Shown: positions 15,135 to 16,943 of the stretch, piece after piece
How the letters are laid out: each line of letters opens with the position of its first letter
Numbering within the stretch: position 1 is the first letter of the stretch
From: UMGS902 sp045538895
GTDB taxonomy: Bacteria > Bacillota > Clostridia > Oscillospirales > CAG-272
Direction: 5' to 3'
Length of the DNA stretch: 16,943 nt
Assembly: GCA_045538895.1 (NCBI GenBank)
Contig: JAZQEH010000111.1
Span: 1 to 16,943 of the forward strand
Translations under genes and position numbers: made by a program
Notes under the pieces: model-generated
Told to the model about the DNA's origin: nothing
What the model saw: the letters and a program-made list of their open reading frames with translations, nothing else
Database searches by the model: none

Positions 15135-15182
15135 GTTATTTTATAGCCGTAAAAGCCTTATCCCATAGGCATCCATAAAAAC

Positions 15183-15228
15183 AAGCGTTGCATTTGAGAG
15201 AATTCTCCCTCTCATGCAACGCTTTTTT
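15183..15228. terminator. Bidirectional hairpin terminator
   Basis: AAGCGTTGCAT (15183-15193) pairs perfectly with ATGCAACGCTT (15214-15224), and GAGAG with CTCTC continue the stem inside a two-base bulge. Six T follow in the plus direction (15223-15228) and a five-T run follows in the minus direction. In the minus direction it is about 26 bases past the stop of the nadE fragment, so it can end the dapL operon. Confidence 0.75.
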
Positions 15229-15254
15229 CATTGGCATTTGTGTGTACTATGCCA

Positions 15255-15434
15255 TCATGTGCAACAGTACATCGTTAAATTATGGGTAATCGTTAAAAGG
15301 CAATCATTCGAGTTTACTGAGCTGTCTTTCCCACCGGAAATTCCTACAACCGCATTACATCCTTTTCCGTTTCTCTCGAAAAAATCTCTGATCCATAATA
15401 CACATTTATCTTTTACTTTTACTGCATCAAACAT
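15255..15434 (-). pseudogene. nadE: Truncated NAD synthetase (5' fragment of nadE)
   Basis: ATG at 15434 follows AGGAGAG with 6 bases between, 11 bases after the nitrilase stop. The frame codes for 59 residues. The first 40 match the N-terminus of ammonia-dependent NAD synthetase: VLWIRDFFERNGKGCNAVV, then the PP-loop GISGGKDSSV, which grips ATP pyrophosphate. In intact proteins the text continues into VAALC-like helix sequence for about 200 more residues. Here it switches at 15314 to an unrelated tail (NSNDCLLTITHNLTMYCCT) and stops. The adenylation and NaAD-binding parts are absent, so the fragment cannot work as an enzyme. The intact start signals imply a recent break by deletion or insertion at the edge of the accessory region. 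It is too short to be noticed by usual length cut-offs. Confidence 0.82.
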
Positions 15435-15445
15435 GGTTTTCTCTC

Positions 15446-16225
15446 CTAATATAATTCCGGTCGTCTGTCACGGAACACGGGTATGCTGCCGCGAATATCA
15501 GAAAGAATCTGCATATCACAGGCTGCGGTTATGATTTCTTCATTTTCCCCGGCAAGTGCAAGCGTTTTTCCAAAAGGTTCGATGATGGCGGAATTGCCGC
15601 CATATACGGTTTTACCGGCTGTACCGCAGGAATTACAGCAAACCACAAACATCTGATTTTCAATCGCTCTGGCAGTGGTAAGCGTGCGCAGATGAAAGAT
15701 GCGTTCCTTTGGCCACTGAGACACAACAAACAGTATATCAAGTCCCTGCAAAGCAAGATTACGTGTCAGTTCGGGAAATCTCACATCGTAACAAATGATA
15801 ATACCGCACTTTACGCCGTCGGGAGTAAAGCGACATAGGCGGTCGCCACAAGTATAGTAGTCATCTTCGCCCATAGGCGTAAACAGATGCGTCTTATCAT
15901 ATTCGGCAATGCATATACCGTCTCGGTCAAAGACCATAGCAGTATTGAACACTTTCCCATTCCGAACATTTGATACCGAGCCTGCTACGATATTGACACC
16001 GTACTGCTTTGCCAGAGCGCCGATATGAGATTTTACTTCATCCCCGTCCTTACAGGACAACTCGGCAAGGTTTTCTTTCGGGAAAAATCCGGTATTCCAC
16101 GTTTCCGGCAATACCAATACGTCGGCGTTGTCCTTCATCGCATTGCAAATTAACTGTTCTGCGTGTGCAAAGTTCTCCTCCGGACAACCGAGTTTCATAT
16201 TCATTTGCAGACAGGAAACTTTCAT
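15446..16225 (-). CDS. Nitrilase-superfamily carbon-nitrogen hydrolase (omega-amidase-like)
   Basis: The protein has 259 residues from the ATG at 16225, which AAGGAG precedes by 8 bases. The frame extends upstream to 16327 but that part overlaps dapL and has no ribosome binding site. The family triad is complete: Glu41 (LPETWNTGF), Lys111 (YDKTHLF) and Cys145 (GIIICYDVRFPEL). Size and motifs fit the Nit2/YafV-type omega-amidase group, which hydrolyses alpha-keto acid amides such as alpha-ketoglutaramate in the cytosol. Its place between dapL and nadE suggests a link to nitrogen or amide metabolism. It could supply ammonia for NadE, as the fused glutaminase domain does in glutamine-dependent NAD synthetases, but that is inference. 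It begins 5 bases after the dapL stop. Confidence 0.9.
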   Translation of the reverse strand: MKVSCLQMNMKLGCPEENFAHAEQLICNAMKDNADVLVLPETWNTGFFPKENLAELSCKDGDEVKSHIGALAKQYGVNIVAGSVSNVRNGKVFNTAMVFDRDGICIAEYDKTHLFTPMGEDDYYTCGDRLCRFTPDGVKCGIIICYDVRFPELTRNLALQGLDILFVVSQWPKERIFHLRTLTTARAIENQMFVVCCNSCGTAGKTVYGGNSAIIEPFGKTLALAGENEEIITAACDMQILSDIRGSIPVFRDRRPELY

Positions 16226-16230
16226 ATCAA

Positions 16231-16943
16231 CTACTCCTTTGTAAGCAGCCTGCAGAGTCTGTTTGCTGCTTCCTTGGTTTCTTCGGGTTTTCCAAACGTG
16301 GAGAAACGGAAATAGCCTTTTCCGCACTCACCAAAGCCATCACCGGGAATACCTACGACCTGAATTTCACGAAGCAGATAATCGAAGAACTCCCAACCGC
16401 TCATACCGTCGGGGCATTTCATCCAGATATAAGGTGAGTTCTTGCCGCCCGTGTACCAAATACCTGCGACATTCAGCGCTTCCATAAAATAGGAGGCGTT
16501 TTCTTTATATACACGAAGATTATCGCGGATCTGCTGCTGTCCCTCCGGCGTAAATACCGCCAGGGCACCTTTTTGAAGAATGTAGGAAACGCCGTTTGTT
16601 CGAGTTTCACGGTTACGCGACCACATCTCATTCAGGTTCATACCGCCGCGCACAAGATTACGAGGAACAACGGTATAACCGAGACGTGTACCGGTAAAGC
16701 CTGCTGTTTTGGAAAGTGAGCAGATTTCGATAGCGCACTTATCGGCACCGTCCAGTTCATAGATGCTGTGCGGAATGTTCTCCTCCTCAATAAAAATCTC
16801 ATACGCCGCATCAAACAGGATAACGGCACCGATCTCACCCGCAAAATCCACCCAAGCCTGAAGTTGATTACGATTAAACACAGCACCGGTAGGATTATTC
16901 GGTGAACATATATAGAGGATATCCGCTTCTGCTTCTTCACCTG
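16231..16943 (-). CDS. dapL: LL-diaminopimelate aminotransferase (5' end outside window)
   Basis: The frame is open from the right edge to the stop at 16231-16233 and gives the C-terminal 237 residues of a protein normally near 400. It starts in the edge with GEEAEADILYICSPNNPTGA, the class I aminotransferase SPNNPTG motif. FDAAYE then holds the cofactor-ring Asp and Tyr, and the PLP lysine lies in SLSKTAGFTGTRLGY (codon 16708-16710). GYFRFSTFG near the end holds the substrate-carboxylate Arg. DapL converts tetrahydrodipicolinate to LL-diaminopimelate in one step using glutamate, in lysine and peptidoglycan synthesis; it is common in Clostridia. The promoter is outside the window. Confidence 0.92.
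   Translation of the reverse strand, partial: GEEAEADILYICSPNNPTGAVFNRNQLQAWVDFAGEIGAVILFDAAYEIFIEEENIPHSIYELDGADKCAIEICSLSKTAGFTGTRLGYTVVPRNLVRGGMNLNEMWSRNRETRTNGVSYILQKGALAVFTPEGQQQIRDNLRVYKENASYFMEALNVAGIWYTGGKNSPYIWMKCPDGMSGWEFFDYLLREIQVVGIPGDGFGECGKGYFRFSTFGKPEETKEAANRLCRLLTKE

Larger units (their letters stand above)
14894..15182. other. Non-coding stretch with short repeats and hairpins
   Basis: No convincing gene was seen on either strand. TTTGCACCCCCT occurs twice 32 bases apart (15015-15026 and 15047-15059). GTGCAAAATTG (14935-14945) is inverted at 15011-15021. GCTATAAA followed by a run and CGATT occurs near 14893 and 14991. The sequence is A/T-rich with C-rich blocks, unlike the flanking genes. 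It may be eroded mobile-element or intergenic sequence; no origin or attachment site could be named. Confidence 0.5.
15001..15294. repeat. Segment bounded by a 12-bp inverted repeat next to the nadE break
   Basis: AACGATTACCCA at 15001-15012 recurs as its exact reverse complement TGGGTAATCGTT at 15283-15294, bounding 294 bp. The right end lies about 20 bases from the point where nadE similarity stops. The enclosed sequence has three hairpins and no gene apart from the 3' tail of the nadE fragment. The size and layout resemble a small non-autonomous inverted-repeat element. No clear target duplication was found; the flanks share only short A runs, so chance is possible. Confidence 0.3.

Noticed and set aside
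14894..15182. Possible CRISPR array or replication origin from the repeated blocks
   Set aside because: Only two direct copies with unequal context are present; there are no regular spacers, cas genes or DnaA-type boxes.
15214..15534. Plus-strand open frame of 106 codons
   Set aside because: It begins inside a terminator hairpin and is antisense to the nadE fragment and nitrilase.

Overview
The window looks like a chromosomal segment of an uncultured anaerobic Firmicute (class Clostridia, gut Oscillospiraceae-like). This rests on strong AGGAGG-type ribosome binding sites, LL-diaminopimelate aminotransferase, several secreted proteins ending in type I dockerins, and extracellular CxxC modules. 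It is an inference from style, not a species identification.

Left and centre (1-11471, minus strand) is one tightly packed operon of six genes. Inter-gene gaps are 2 to 21 bases, and most ribosome binding sites lie over the previous stop codon. In order of transcription: (i) an unusual regulator with an N-terminal sialidase-fold propeller and a C-terminal AraC DNA-binding domain; (ii) a cytosolic sialidase-fold protein; (iii) a secreted sialidase-fold protein with a dockerin, paralogous to the propeller of the regulator; (iv) a secreted GLUG-repeat / Cys-rich / cohesin-like / dockerin protein; (v) a secreted LamG-metallophosphoesterase-dockerin protein; (vi) a second, larger GLUG-repeat protein that runs off the left edge. 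The likely theme is extracellular glycan (possibly host or mucin sialoglycan) processing by a cellulosome-like assembly, with an internal propeller protein controlling it.

The regulatory hub (11472-12024) holds the operon promoter, a palindrome at its -35 region, a 20-codon micro-ORF that looks like a gene remnant, and a 40-codon small gene with its own promoter, strong ribosome binding site and strand-specific hairpin terminator. It also holds a near-perfect 20-bp inverted repeat shared by the small gene and the divergent plus-strand gene. A related motif lies beside the operon -10 box, so all three transcription units may share one regulator.

The plus-strand gene (12025-14823) is a secreted beta-helix / SGNH-esterase / beta-helix protein with a half-degenerate dockerin. 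It is followed by a strong hairpin terminator and a 430-bp non-coding stretch rich in hairpins and short repeats.

The right end (15255-16943, minus strand) is a housekeeping operon: dapL (cut by the window edge), a nitrilase-family amidase, and a nadE gene cut off immediately after its SGGKDSSV ATP-binding loop. That break marks the junction between the housekeeping chromosome and the accessory island. No transposase, integrase, tRNA, rRNA or CRISPR array was found.
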